NCBI GenBank assembly: GCA_023410875.1 | Contig: JAEYPH010000072.1 | Span: 1 to 63,934, forward strand | From: Bacillota bacterium | GTDB lineage: Bacteria; Bacillota; Clostridia; Christensenellales; UMGS416 | Direction: 5' to 3' | Length of the DNA: 63,934 nt | Part shown: in pieces, positions 24,187 to 32,719 of the stretch | How positions within the stretch are numbered: position 1 is the stretch's first letter | Layout of the letters: every line of letters starts with the position of its first letter | The notes under the pieces: generated by a model | What the model saw: only the letters and a program-made list of their open reading frames with translations | What the model was told of the DNA's origin: nothing | Databases searched by the model: none | Translations under genes and position numbers: made by a program

Positions 24187-25455
24187 TTATAGGGCAGCCT
24201 GGCCGCCTTTCGCCGCGCCTTCGCCCACCCGGCACCGCCGCAGGTGCCACAGGTAGACGAAGAACCCTGCCGGGAAAAGCACTGCGATGCAGGCCACGCC
24301 GTAGCGGCTGTGGCCGAATATCTGCGTAGCCACGCTCATGATCATCGTGCCGAAGAAGGCCGCGCCTTTGCCGAAGATATCGAACAGGCCGAAATACTCG
24401 TTGGCCTTGTCCTTGGGTATGATGCGGGCGTAATAGGAACGCGACAACGCCTGTATGGCCCCCTGGAACACGGCCACGCACACGGCCAGGAACCAGAACT
24501 CCCACGCCCGATCCAGCTGCAGGGCGAACAGCGTAATGCCAAAATACCCCGCGATGCACACCAGGATCAGCATTGGCGTGGAGAACCGCTTGGACAGCCG
24601 CCCGAACATGATCGCAAACGGGAACGCCACGACCTGCGTCAGCAGCAGCGCCAGCAGCAGGTCGTTGTCGGAGATGCCCACGTCCTTGCCATAGGACGTG
24701 GCCATTTCGATGATCGTAGACACCCCGTCGATGTAGAGGAAGAACGCCAGCAGAAAGCTGAACACCGGCGCGTTGCCGCGGATGTCGCGCAGCGTGCCCC
24801 ACAGGCGGCTTAAGGATTCGCGCACCGGGTGCGCGGTTTCCTGCACGAAATAGCGCTGCTGGTAGCCCCGCAGCAGCGGCGCTGAGCACAGCAGCCACCA
24901 CGCCGCCGTCACGAGAAAAGCGATCAGCGTGGCGGTCTGGGTGCCGATGCCCGTGGTGTTGGCCGTGAGGATGAGCCCCAGACACGCCACAAAGGGGATG
25001 CAGCTGCCCAGATAGCCAAAGGCATATCCGTAGGAGGACACCTGATCCAGGCGCTCGTCGCTGGTGACGTCGGGCAGCATGGCGTCGTAGAAGATGAAAC
25101 TGCCCGAAAGGCCAGTCTTGGCCACGATGAACACGATCAGGAACGCTGCCCAGGACCACGGAATGGCCAGAGCGGCATATGCGGCCACGCCCAGCAGAAG
25201 AAAGGCAATGAACAGCTTCTTCTTGTACCCCCGATGGTCGCCCAGGGAGCCAAGGGTGGGGCCAAGCACGGCAACGATGACCGTCACGATGCTAGCCGCA
25301 TAGCCCCATCGCGCCGTGGATTCCGCGTCGGGCATGCCGGCCGCCGAGGCCAGGTTCTTAAAATAGATCGGGATCACCGTGGAGATCATCAGCACGAAGG
25401 CCGAGTTGCCCACGTCGTAGAGCACCCAGTTCTTCTCCAGTTTGGTCAGCTTCAT
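24187..25455 (-). CDS. MFS transporter, UMF1 family
   Basis: A 422-residue polytopic membrane protein with about 12 hydrophobic segments. It opens with the UMF1-typical LEKNWVLYDVGNSAFVLMISTVIPIYF. An MFS-like loop GSLGDHRGYKKK (about residue 70) and later GRLSKRFSTPMLIL are visible. UMF1 proteins are related to yeast Atg22; bacterial substrates are unknown. The ATG follows AGGAGGGCCT. It lies just after the phospholipase-like gene on the same strand (8 bases), so the two form an operon. Confidence 0.88.
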   Translation of the reverse strand: MKLTKLEKNWVLYDVGNSAFVLMISTVIPIYFKNLASAAGMPDAESTARWGYAASIVTVIVAVLGPTLGSLGDHRGYKKKLFIAFLLLGVAAYAALAIPWSWAAFLIVFIVAKTGLSGSFIFYDAMLPDVTSDERLDQVSSYGYAFGYLGSCIPFVACLGLILTANTTGIGTQTATLIAFLVTAAWWLLCSAPLLRGYQQRYFVQETAHPVRESLSRLWGTLRDIRGNAPVFSFLLAFFLYIDGVSTIIEMATSYGKDVGISDNDLLLALLLTQVVAFPFAIMFGRLSKRFSTPMLILVCIAGYFGITLFALQLDRAWEFWFLAVCVAVFQGAIQALSRSYYARIIPKDKANEYFGLFDIFGKGAAFFGTMIMSVATQIFGHSRYGVACIAVLFPAGFFVYLWHLRRCRVGEGAAKGGQAAL

Positions 25456-25463
25456 AGGCCCTC

Positions 25464-26252
25464 CTACTCGAAATTGGGTTCAAACAAACTGGGCAGCTCC
25501 CCGCCCTCCCGTACACACGCAAGCACACTCAGCAGCGCTAGTACGCCCTTGGGCGTCACGCCCTCCAGCCGGCCATGGAACCGCCCCGCAGCTGCCTCAT
25601 AGCGCGGATCGGGCTGCAGGGGAACCATCATGGCGCGGAACAACCCCGGCTTGCCGGCAATGCGCTCCACAAGGGCCGCCGCCATGAGCCGCAGCGGCGA
25701 TTGCGCGTTGAGCAGGAACAGATAGCGCACGATGCTGCGAGCGCACTGCTCCGCCTGCCGGGCGGTCAGCTCCGGGTAAACCGCCCGCAGCCAGCCGTGA
25801 TCCGGCATCTGCGTGCGCACCAGATCATAGCGGCGAAAGGCCGCCGGGTCCGATGCATAATGGGCTGCGACGACCTGGCGGTCCAACTCCGACTCCAGCG
25901 CGAAGTGCTCCGCTCCCGAGGACGCCAGCCGGGCGATGTCGCCGTGGAAGGCGCTGTCCAGCGCGTGGTGGCACGTGTAGCCCAGCAGATAGCACAGCGC
26001 CGTGCCGTCGGGCCGCTCCCGCAGCCGCGCCACGGCTTCGGCCATGCGGCCCCTGGCGCTCTGCCAGTGAATCTGCACGCCCAGCTCACGGATTTGGTTG
26101 TTCAGGAAGGGTTTGTAATAGAAGAGCAGGTCGGGCCCTTGAAGGCCCAGATCGAAGGCGCTCTTGCGGTTGCTCAGCAGCGCCTGCGCATCGGCGGGCA
26201 GCGCCTTGAACACCTGTTGGCCGAAATGATGGTGCGCAGCTGCGGCAGGCAT
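25464..26252 (-). CDS. Zinc-dependent phospholipase C family protein
   Basis: A 262-residue protein beginning MPAAAAHHHFGQQVF and containing GLQGPDLLFYY, then GYTCHHALDSAFH. His and Asp residues are spaced as in the S1/P1-nuclease/zinc phospholipase C fold, as in many Clostridia proteins annotated this way. No signal peptide is evident, so it probably acts inside the cell, and its lipid specificity is unknown. The ATG at 26250-26252 is preferred (GAGG six bases upstream) over the one at 26265-26267, which would sit almost on a TATAAT -10. It is upstream of and co-transcribed with the UMF1 transporter. Confidence 0.75.
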   Translation of the reverse strand: MPAAAAHHHFGQQVFKALPADAQALLSNRKSAFDLGLQGPDLLFYYKPFLNNQIRELGVQIHWQSARGRMAEAVARLRERPDGTALCYLLGYTCHHALDSAFHGDIARLASSGAEHFALESELDRQVVAAHYASDPAAFRRYDLVRTQMPDHGWLRAVYPELTARQAEQCARSIVRYLFLLNAQSPLRLMAAALVERIAGKPGLFRAMMVPLQPDPRYEAAAGRFHGRLEGVTPKGVLALLSVLACVREGGELPSLFEPNFE

Positions 26253-26348
26253 GAATACCTCACACATTCTTTCTTTCCATTATAATTCATATTTTTATGC
26301 ACACATAAAGAAAATGTTAATTTTGGTAATTTTCTTGCCTTGTTCGCG

Positions 26349-26377
26349 TTGACACGATAGCAACACCGTGTTATAAG
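26349..26377 (+). promoter_or_regulatory. Sigma-A promoter of the cyclase-fold gene
   Basis: TTGACA (26349-26354), a 17-base spacer and TATAAG (26372-26377) lie about 30 bases upstream of the ATG at 26409. Confidence 0.75.
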
Positions 26378-26408
26378 CATATAGGAACGTATGTTCGGAG
26401 GTGTGACG

Positions 26409-27353
26409 ATGAAGAAGTTGAGTCGTGCGGCGTTCGGTCTGATCGACATGTGGATGGCCCGCAACGCGCGGCCGTTAGAGTGGGCGCTGTGGCGCTTGCA
26501 CTATCAGGGAGGCAGCCGGGAAGATGTGCTGGCGGCGCTGGGAGCCTACCAGAACGCCGACGGCGGCTTCGGCCACGCATTGGAGCCGGACAACTGGAAC
26601 CCCAACTCCGCGCCTTATTTCACGCTGTTCGCCGTGAACCTGCTGCGGGGCATCGGCTTTGAGGATGCGTCCCACCCGTTGCTGTCCGGCGCGCTGCGCT
26701 TCTTCGAGCAAACGGAGCACCGCAGCGATTTCGGCTGGCACTTCAACATCGCATCCAGCAACGACCATGCCCACGCCCCGTGGTGGGGTTATCACGACGG
26801 CCCCAGCGCCGTGGAGAGCCTGGGCCTGACCGCCGGGATCGCAGGATTCGCGCTCTCGTATGCCGCCAAGGGCAGCGCGCTGTATGACATGGCCTTGGGC
26901 TATGCCGAGCTCGCCATCCAAGCCTTCCAGACGCCGGGGAAATATGGAGACATGGGTGTGGGCGGCGGTGTGGCGCTGCTGCGCGACATCGAGGCCGCGG
27001 GCCTGGGCGAGCGGTTGGGGGCCGATGCTCTGCGCCGCCGGCTGACCGAACTCGTGAATGGAACCATCGAGCGGGATGTGGAGAAGTGGCAGTATTATGG
27101 CGTACGCCCTTCCAACTACATCACCGGCCCTGACAGCCCGTGGCTCAAGGGCAACGAGGACATCATGCAGGCCGAGTTGGATTACCTGGTGGACACGCGC
27201 CCCGACGGCGGTGTGTGGGGCCTGACGTGGTCGTGGTTTGAGAACACCGAGCGCTACGCCCGCGAATGGGCCATCAGCGAGAACTGGTGGCGGGCCATTG
27301 CGGGCATCGACAAGGTGCGCCTGCTGAGGGCGTTTGGCCGAATCGAGGAATGA
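26409..27353 (+). CDS. Prenyltransferase/squalene-cyclase-fold hypothetical protein
   Basis: A 314-residue soluble protein. A QW-like repeat is visible as GAYQNADGGFGHALEPDNW (about residues 44-62), and a second glycine/tryptophan-rich segment RPDGGVWGLTWSWFEN occurs near 265. This suggests an alpha-alpha barrel of the terpenoid cyclase/protein prenyltransferase type. The DxDD catalytic motif of squalene-hopene cyclases was not found, so the activity is unknown. The start has CGGAGG nine bases upstream; it is six residues shorter than the ORF. Confidence 0.72.
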   Translation: MKKLSRAAFGLIDMWMARNARPLEWALWRLHYQGGSREDVLAALGAYQNADGGFGHALEPDNWNPNSAPYFTLFAVNLLRGIGFEDASHPLLSGALRFFEQTEHRSDFGWHFNIASSNDHAHAPWWGYHDGPSAVESLGLTAGIAGFALSYAAKGSALYDMALGYAELAIQAFQTPGKYGDMGVGGGVALLRDIEAAGLGERLGADALRRRLTELVNGTIERDVEKWQYYGVRPSNYITGPDSPWLKGNEDIMQAELDYLVDTRPDGGVWGLTWSWFENTERYAREWAISENWWRAIAGIDKVRLLRAFGRIEE

Positions 27354-27454
27354 GGCACGGTTGATCTTGGCCCCTTTAGCTATGGGGTTCAGACTGTAGA
27401 CAAGCCCATAAGCTGTTCAATGATTGCCTTCTCTGGAGGGGAGCCAAGGAAGCT

Positions 27455-27572
27455 AGCCCTTAGCCCCCTTAACAAGGGGGCTCCGCCGCAGGCGGTGGGG
27501 GTTCATCCCAGTTGATACGAAACGAACCCTCCGTCAGGCCATGGCCTGACACCTCCCTTTTCAAGGGAGGTT
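27455..27572 (+). repeat. Family C repeat, copy C1
   Basis: Two palindromic modules are present. The first has a CCCCCTTAACAAGGGGG hairpin with CTCCGCCGCAGGCGG; the second runs CCCTCCGTCAGGCC...CTGACACCTCCCTT with AAGGGAGG. The same two modules recur at 47521-47640 in the opposite relative order and orientation. I recall this sequence type as common between genes of gut Clostridia. Confidence 0.8.
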
Positions 27573-27602
27573 AAGATCACACGGAATTCTTGGTTGACGT
27601 GA

Positions 27603-27629
27603 AACACCGGCGATAGACCCGCCGGTGTT
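27603..27629 (-). terminator. Hairpin after the C_GCAxxG_C_C gene
   Basis: AACACCGGC (27603-27611) pairs with GCCGGTGTT (27621-27629). On the minus strand it lies just past the stop at 27634 and is followed by TTTCACG, so it is a weak intrinsic terminator. Confidence 0.5.
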
Positions 27630-27633
27630 CCAT

Positions 27634-28086
27634 TTACTTCACGTTTTCGCTGAGCCACTCGCAACACCGTTCGATCAGCGCGACACAGGTCTTGCCGCGC
27701 ACGGTGTCGTGGAACACCTTGTACTGTTCAGCGTCGGAGAAATCCATGCCGGTGATGGCGCGGCAATCCAGCGGGCCGCCATCGGTGGCGTAGCGCAGCA
27801 GCGCCTTGCCTGCGTCCACGCAGGCTTGGGCATTCTGGTCCGCGGTGTCGCGGCCCAGCTTCAGGCCGACGGCCATCAGCGCGCCGCTCACCGCTCCGCA
27901 CACGCCCTGGGTGCCGCACAGCCCGCCGCGGAAGGGCGTCGCGATGCGGGGAATCAGCGGGTCGTCGATGCCCCAATACGCCGCCATGGCGCACAGCACC
28001 GATTCGCTGCAGCTGAAGTTCTCCACCGTGAACAGGCGCACCGCCATCTGCCCGGCGGTCTCGTTGGTACCAATTGAATACTTCAT
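27634..28086 (-). CDS. C_GCAxxG_C_C family protein
   Basis: A 150-residue protein with the family's cysteine pattern: FSCSESVLCAM near residues 24-34, then GGLCGTQGVCGAVSGALMAVGL around 54-75 and more cysteines near the end (ERCCEWL). The family is thought to be redox-related or metal/cofactor-binding, and the function is not established. It is 16 bases downstream of the GNAT gene on the same strand and probably co-transcribed. Confidence 0.85.
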   Translation of the reverse strand: MKYSIGTNETAGQMAVRLFTVENFSCSESVLCAMAAYWGIDDPLIPRIATPFRGGLCGTQGVCGAVSGALMAVGLKLGRDTADQNAQACVDAGKALLRYATDGGPLDCRAITGMDFSDAEQYKVFHDTVRGKTCVALIERCCEWLSENVK

Positions 28087-28102
28087 GTTTCGCTTCCCCG
28101 TT

Positions 28103-28939
28103 CTATAAAAAGTCGATCAGCATCAAATCTCGAACCACACGGAAACCCAGCGCCTCATACAGGCGGCGGGCGTTGTGGTTGTCGTCATCCACGACCAGGC
28201 AGGCCCGCCGTGGGGCCATCTGCCCGGCGATCAGCGCAAGCATCCGGCTCACGATGATGTATCCATAGCCGCGGTTGCGCTCCTCGGGCAGCGTGCATAC
28301 GCCGCCGATCTGGGCATAGCCCGGCGTAACAGCCTGTATGTGGGCTTGCGCCACATATTTTCGGTCCACCTTGAGCACCAGATAGTGCTCATCCGGCGTG
28401 CGCTCTTGCAACAGGCGCTTGACCGTGGAACGCCGCATGGAAAAGCCAAAGCCATCCTTCATGCAGCGCAGGATGAAATCCTGCATGGCGCGGCTGCCCC
28501 GCAGGGGCCGAGCCTGCTCAAATTCCAGCCCCTCGAAGGCCTTGGCGTTGATCTCGGTGGAGCGGAACTCCATGAAAAACTGCCGCCGTGCGGCGATGCG
28601 ACCGGCCAGCATCCGTAGCGGCTCCACCATGGGGCGCACGCAGACCTCGCAGCCCAGCACCAGCCGCACCGGGTTGTCGGCAATCTGCTCGCATAGCGGC
28701 CCAAGGACGGCGGCGTCGGTGTAATACACCATGCACTGGGAATTGTTGAAAAACGCCACCACGCCGACCAGCGCGCCGTCGCGGAAGTACCCCCAATAAT
28801 CGCCGCAGCGGAACATGCGCCGGTTGTCCTGTATGCCGAAATACAGCAGGTTGCCCAGCAGAAACGTGTTGGCGGCCTCATCCTGCATCAGGAATGCCGT
28901 CAGGGCATCGGTGTCGCGGTGTCGCAGCAGTCGTCGCAC
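28103..28939 (-). CDS. GNAT family N-acetyltransferase (two-lobed)
   Basis: A 278-residue protein. The C-terminal half is a GNAT domain with the acetyl-CoA loop LPEERNRGYGYIIVSRML (about residues 218-235) and HNARRLYEALGFRVV. The N-terminal half (LTAFLMQDEAANTFLLGNLLYFG) resembles the degenerate first lobe of double-GNAT proteins. The start is taken as GTG at 28937-28939, 10 bases after the murI stop with a GGGGG-rich weak RBS; upstream residues of the longer ORF are antisense-frame shadow of murI. The substrate is unknown. Confidence 0.78.
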   Translation of the reverse strand: MRRLLRHRDTDALTAFLMQDEAANTFLLGNLLYFGIQDNRRMFRCGDYWGYFRDGALVGVVAFFNNSQCMVYYTDAAVLGPLCEQIADNPVRLVLGCEVCVRPMVEPLRMLAGRIAARRQFFMEFRSTEINAKAFEGLEFEQARPLRGSRAMQDFILRCMKDGFGFSMRRSTVKRLLQERTPDEHYLVLKVDRKYVAQAHIQAVTPGYAQIGGVCTLPEERNRGYGYIIVSRMLALIAGQMAPRRACLVVDDDNHNARRLYEALGFRVVRDLMLIDFL

Positions 28940-28949
28940 GCGCGGCCCC

Positions 28950-29732
28950 CTACAAGCGCAGGAAGCGCTCAAAGAGCGGCAGCTGATCCTCGCTGCCCGG
29001 CGTGGCAAACAGGTGGGTTTCACCCACTCTTTCATTGGGCTGCAAAAGGTTGCCTTCCTCCAACCGCCGGCGCAGGTGGCGCACGGTGCCCTCCACGCCG
29101 TTGAAGATGGCTGCGCCTGTGAAGGCGCGGATGTGCTCCTCGATGAAGATGTAGTGGGTACAGCCCACAACCACGCCGTCCAGCTTGCCGGCGCCCAGCG
29201 TTTTGAAGAGCTCACACACGTAATCCTCCACGGCGCGGCTCTGGCGGCCGGCTTCCTCAATGAGCCGGGAAAGGCCCGGGCAAGGCGCGCTCAGGATGTC
29301 CGCCGCACCGCGCAACTGCTCCAATTGCTCATGAAAACGCTTCATGCGCAGCGCCGCCGGCGTGGCCATCACGGCGATGCGGCCGCCGGGCAACGCCTGC
29401 ACGGCGGGCTTGATGGCGGGCTCCATGCCCAGCACGGGGATTTTGCCCTCATACAGCGCGCGGATATCCTCTATGGCGGCGCTGGTGGCCGTGTTGCACG
29501 CCACAACGATGGCCTTGACGCCCCGCTCCACGAGGAAGCCGGCGGCGGCCAGCGCCAGCGCGCGGATGTCGGCGTCGCTGCGGCTGCCGTAGGGCGCGTT
29601 GCCAATGTCGCCGTAAAAGAGGAAGTCCTCCGACGGCAGGCTGGCCACGGCGGCCTTGAGCACGGCGATACCGCCCACGCCGGAATCCAGAAAGCCGATG
29701 GGCCGCTGGGCGAGGTTGCTGTTGTCTGGCAT
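28950..29732 (-). CDS. murI: Glutamate racemase
   Basis: A 260-residue enzyme supplying D-Glu for peptidoglycan. The N-terminal IGFLDSGVGGIAVLKA is present, with the first catalytic cysteine in VVACNTATSA (about residues 71-80) and the second in VVVGCTHYIF near 184. Both active-site cysteines are intact and the length is normal. The RBS is AGGTTCC before the ATG. It is first gene of murI-GNAT-C_GCAxxG. The 166 bases upstream to repeat B2 show no gene. Confidence 0.95.
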   Translation of the reverse strand: MPDNSNLAQRPIGFLDSGVGGIAVLKAAVASLPSEDFLFYGDIGNAPYGSRSDADIRALALAAAGFLVERGVKAIVVACNTATSAAIEDIRALYEGKIPVLGMEPAIKPAVQALPGGRIAVMATPAALRMKRFHEQLEQLRGAADILSAPCPGLSRLIEEAGRQSRAVEDYVCELFKTLGAGKLDGVVVGCTHYIFIEEHIRAFTGAAIFNGVEGTVRHLRRRLEEGNLLQPNERVGETHLFATPGSEDQLPLFERFLRL

Positions 29733-29898
29733 AAGGAACCTCCAGCCAAAGGGGTTTCCCGCGGCATGGCAGCCGGGGCATACGCCGTTATTATAGTCAT
29801 CTCTTTGCTATTGTACAAGATTGTGGTTGAAAACAAAAAAACGGCCTCAAGAATACACTCACTATCCGCGAATCCTATTTGTAAAGATTAGTAGAAAG

Positions 29899-30148
29899 CC
29901 GACCGACGGTTCATCCCTGTCAGGAAATGCGCTTGCGCATTTTCCGGTCGCCCACAGGCGAGACGGCGGGAGGAAACTGAAAGCAAGTTAGGAGCAGGCA
30001 CTAAGCACTCGCCCGCAGGCGAAAAACTTCTTGAAGCGAATATGAGTTGTAATGTGAAGATATCGCCCGGCGACATGTGCGGCGGGCGATAAACAGCAGT
30101 TAGGACAAGTCGTCTGAATCGCCGGCGACGCAACAGCGTCGTCGGCGA
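29899..30148 (+). repeat. Family B structured repeat, copy B2 (with nested family D hairpin)
   Basis: It starts CCGACCGACGGTTCAT and then carries the D module GGAAATGCGCTTGCGCATTT with CCGGTCGCCCACAGGCGAGAC in the first hairpin loop. GGCGGGAGGAAAC, CGCCCGCAGGCGAAA, the hairpin ATCGCCCG...CGGGCGAT, the linker GTCGTCTGAATCGCC and a perfect GGCGACGC-AACA-GCGTCGTC-type terminal hairpin follow. It touches the spoIIP stop codon at 30154-30156. Confidence 0.82.
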
Positions 30149-30153
30149 AATGC

Positions 30154-31380
30154 TTAGTCTGGAAAAGGAACCCAAGATGCGCTGGGCGTGGCCGTGGCCG
30201 AGACAACCGGCGTGGGGCTGGGTGTGACATCGGGGATGGGCTCTATGATGATGGTTTGTGGCGGGAGCGTTGCGCCAGCGGAAGCCGGGACCTGGGCTGT
30301 GGCCGTGGGCACAGGCGTTGCGCTGGCAGAAGGCGACGCGGAAGGCGTGGACTGAGCGCTGGCCGAAGTGTTGACAGGCATGTGCTCCAGCGTCTTGGCG
30401 ATGGCCTGCGCCAGGAAGGGCACGGTGGCCAGCGCCTCGTCCAGCGTGTTTTCGTTGTTGCCCACCTCGATGAGCACGCACCCTTTGGACAGGTGCTGGT
30501 TGTAGCGCCCGGTCTTGATGGAGATGTCCCGGGAAAGCACCGGGTCAATGGCCTTCAGGTTGTCGTTGATGCTCTGAGCCAGCGCCAGGTTGCTCTTCCA
30601 ATCCGGCCGCAGCGTGAAGCCAACGCCGGTCTTGCCCTCGCCGGTGCCGATGACGAACATCACGCGGGCGGCGCCGACGCCGTTCACCGTGGCCACGTTG
30701 GGCTTGATGCCGGTGTTATAGGCGTCCCGGTGCAGGTCGATGATGATCTGCGCCTCGGGGTACTCCTCTATGCTCTTCTTGGCCACCTGCAGTGAACGCT
30801 CATAGGACGTGGCCAGCACTGGAATCTCGGTGTCGGTCTTGTCCTGCACGACGCCGATGCCGTATTTACTGCTCAGCTCCGCCGCCAGCGCCTCGCCCAC
30901 CTTTACAATGTTGTAATCATTGTTGGCGGTGCGCCATTTGGCGGTCTCCTCATAGCTCATGCCGGCGGTCTTGGTGAAAGCCTCATGGGTGTGGGTGGAA
31001 TAGATGATCACCTGTGCCGCGCCGCCCATGGGCACCAAAGCCACCGGCTCCACCGGCGACACGACCTCCACATGCACATCGCCGCTGGAAGGTGTGTCAT
31101 CTTCCTCATCGGCGCTTGTGTCGTCTCCGCTGCCCTGCAGGTTCGCCTCATCCTGATCGGTCAGCAGCTGCCACAGCCGCTTGAGGCTGGCCGCGCCCTG
31201 CTGCACGCCCTTGCTCACGCTCTCGGCGAAGGTCGGCGTGTCGGCGCTGTCGGTGGACTGCGTCGCGGTGTCTGTCGGCTTGGTCAGCTGATAGATGCCT
31301 ATGATGCATAGCACAAATGCGGCGATAATCAGCAGGACACCCATCCCGCCTATGCCTCTGCCCATCCTGTAGCGGTACAT
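30154..31380 (-). CDS. spoIIP: Stage II sporulation protein P, with long Pro/Ser/Thr-rich tail
   Basis: A 408-residue amidase/endopeptidase that degrades septal peptidoglycan with SpoIID during engulfment. It has an N-terminal membrane anchor (VLLIIAAFVLCIIGIYQLT, about 14-32), an acidic linker, and a catalytic domain with IIYSTHTHEAF (zinc-ligand His), IIDLHRDAYN and the late VLIEVGNNENTLDEA. The last 75 or so residues are Ala/Ser/Thr/Pro low complexity (TPSASPSASATPVPTATAQV), unusual for SpoIIP, and the gene ends against repeat B2. The start is ATG at 31378-31380 with AAAGGATGG upstream; the longer ORF has no RBS. Confidence 0.92.
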   Translation of the reverse strand: MYRYRMGRGIGGMGVLLIIAAFVLCIIGIYQLTKPTDTATQSTDSADTPTFAESVSKGVQQGAASLKRLWQLLTDQDEANLQGSGDDTSADEEDDTPSSGDVHVEVVSPVEPVALVPMGGAAQVIIYSTHTHEAFTKTAGMSYEETAKWRTANNDYNIVKVGEALAAELSSKYGIGVVQDKTDTEIPVLATSYERSLQVAKKSIEEYPEAQIIIDLHRDAYNTGIKPNVATVNGVGAARVMFVIGTGEGKTGVGFTLRPDWKSNLALAQSINDNLKAIDPVLSRDISIKTGRYNQHLSKGCVLIEVGNNENTLDEALATVPFLAQAIAKTLEHMPVNTSASAQSTPSASPSASATPVPTATAQVPASAGATLPPQTIIIEPIPDVTPSPTPVVSATATPSASWVPFPD

Positions 31381-31527
31381 GGTACGACCATCCTTTCGAG
31401 ATATACATACGGCAATGAACCCGCGAATATGACAAGCCCAGTACGGAAACATGATACCAGCGCTTGCGCCGCTCTTTTGGGCAAGGTATGATATTTCGAA
31501 ACCAGACTGGATGCAGGAGTTGCTGAC

Positions 31528-31890
31528 GTGTACTACCGTTATCATGTGAACTACACAAGCCCGAAGACGGGACAGTATGTGGGGCTGTTTGTGGCGGTGT
31601 GGCATCTGCTGCAAAAAGGTGCGTTGTCAGACGAGGAGACGCAGGAGTACTGGCGCCAGCGCCGATACTTTGAGGACGTGCTGCCCATTCCGCCATTCTA
31701 TGCCAACGGCAACCCCGAAGGCGCAATAACATGGTTCAAGGACAGCGAGACGGCCCGCGACATGGCTGGCCGTCTGAACTTTTATACGGATATTCTGCGC
31801 AAGTATGGCGTGGAGCTGATGGAGACGAAATCGGAAGCGCCGGGGCGAATCATCTATGAGGACGACTACCAGATAGGTGTTATTCCCTGA
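31528..31890 (+). CDS. Hypothetical protein
   Basis: A 120-residue soluble protein starting at GTG 31528 (AGGAG nine bases upstream) as MYYRYHVNYTSPKTGQYVGLF. It is aromatic- and charge-rich, with no signal peptide and no recognised family. It is divergent from spoIIP and convergent with tlyA. Codon use is like the neighbours, so it is probably real. Confidence 0.65.
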   Translation: MYYRYHVNYTSPKTGQYVGLFVAVWHLLQKGALSDEETQEYWRQRRYFEDVLPIPPFYANGNPEGAITWFKDSETARDMAGRLNFYTDILRKYGVELMETKSEAPGRIIYEDDYQIGVIP

Positions 31891-31912
31891 TCAGGCAACG
31901 GCGGTCAGCCCC

Positions 31913-32719
31913 TCACCCATCGGAAAGCGGGTTGTGCTTGACCTCCTCGTGGGCGCGGCGCACCACAGCGGCGCAGTCCGGTTCGGCCCACGGGGCCTCG
32001 CCGGCGCTCAGGTGCAGCAGGAACTCGATGTTGCCCTTGGGGCCGGTGATCGGCGAAAAGGAAAGACCAAGTACGGCAGCGGGCTGAGTGTGCAACCAGA
32101 AAAGCATGTCGTGCAGCACCTGCTCATGCACCGCGGCGTCGCGCACGACGCCCTTTTTCAGGTGGCGGGCGTCGGTCTCAAACTGGGGCTTGACCAGCGC
32201 CACAATGTCAGCTCCCGGAGCCACGCACGCAAGCAGCGGCGGCAGGATCAGCTTGAGAGAGATGAAAGCCACGTCGATGGTGGCCATGGCCGGCGGCTCG
32301 GCGAAGGCCTCCGGGGTCAGATAACGGGCGTTGGTGCGTTCCATTACGACGACACGGGGGTCTTCGCGCAGCCTCTGGTGCAGCTGGCCATAGCCCACGT
32401 CCACGGCATACACTTGGACGGCGCCGGCCTGAAGCATGCAATCGGTGAAGCCGCCGGTGGAGGCCCCGATGTCGGCGGCCACACGGCCCGCCGGGTCGAT
32501 GCGGAATTCCCGCAGCGCCTTTTCTAGCTTGAAGCCGCCACGGCTGACATAGGGCGATTCCCGCAGGATGTCCAGCGCGTCGTCATCTCGGGTGGGCTGG
32601 GAGGGTTTTAAGGCCTTCTGGCCGTTGACCAGCACCGCGCCGGCCATCACCAGGCGGCGGGCCTGCTCGCGGCTCTCGGCCAGCCCTCGTTCGTACAGCG
32701 CGATGTCCAGCCTCTTCAT
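31913..32719 (-). CDS. tlyA: TlyA-family rRNA 2'-O-methyltransferase
   Basis: A 268-residue protein with an N-terminal S4 RNA-binding domain (KRLDIALYERGLAESREQARRLVMAGAVLVNG) followed by an FtsJ-like SAM methyltransferase fold (AADIGASTGGFTDCML, about residues 81-96; AVDVGYGQL; LVKPQFE). TlyA homologues methylate 16S/23S rRNA ribose positions. Its ATG overlaps the dxs stop by 4 bases, the frequent dxs-tlyA arrangement in Firmicutes. Confidence 0.92.
   Translation of the reverse strand: MKRLDIALYERGLAESREQARRLVMAGAVLVNGQKALKPSQPTRDDDALDILRESPYVSRGGFKLEKALREFRIDPAGRVAADIGASTGGFTDCMLQAGAVQVYAVDVGYGQLHQRLREDPRVVVMERTNARYLTPEAFAEPPAMATIDVAFISLKLILPPLLACVAPGADIVALVKPQFETDARHLKKGVVRDAAVHEQVLHDMLFWLHTQPAAVLGLSFSPITGPKGNIEFLLHLSAGEAPWAEPDCAAVVRRAHEEVKHNPLSDG

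Noticed and set aside
28939..29260. N-terminal 107 residues of the longer GNAT ORF
   Set aside because: This part lies inside murI in another frame and has shadow composition; the GTG start at 28939 is used instead.
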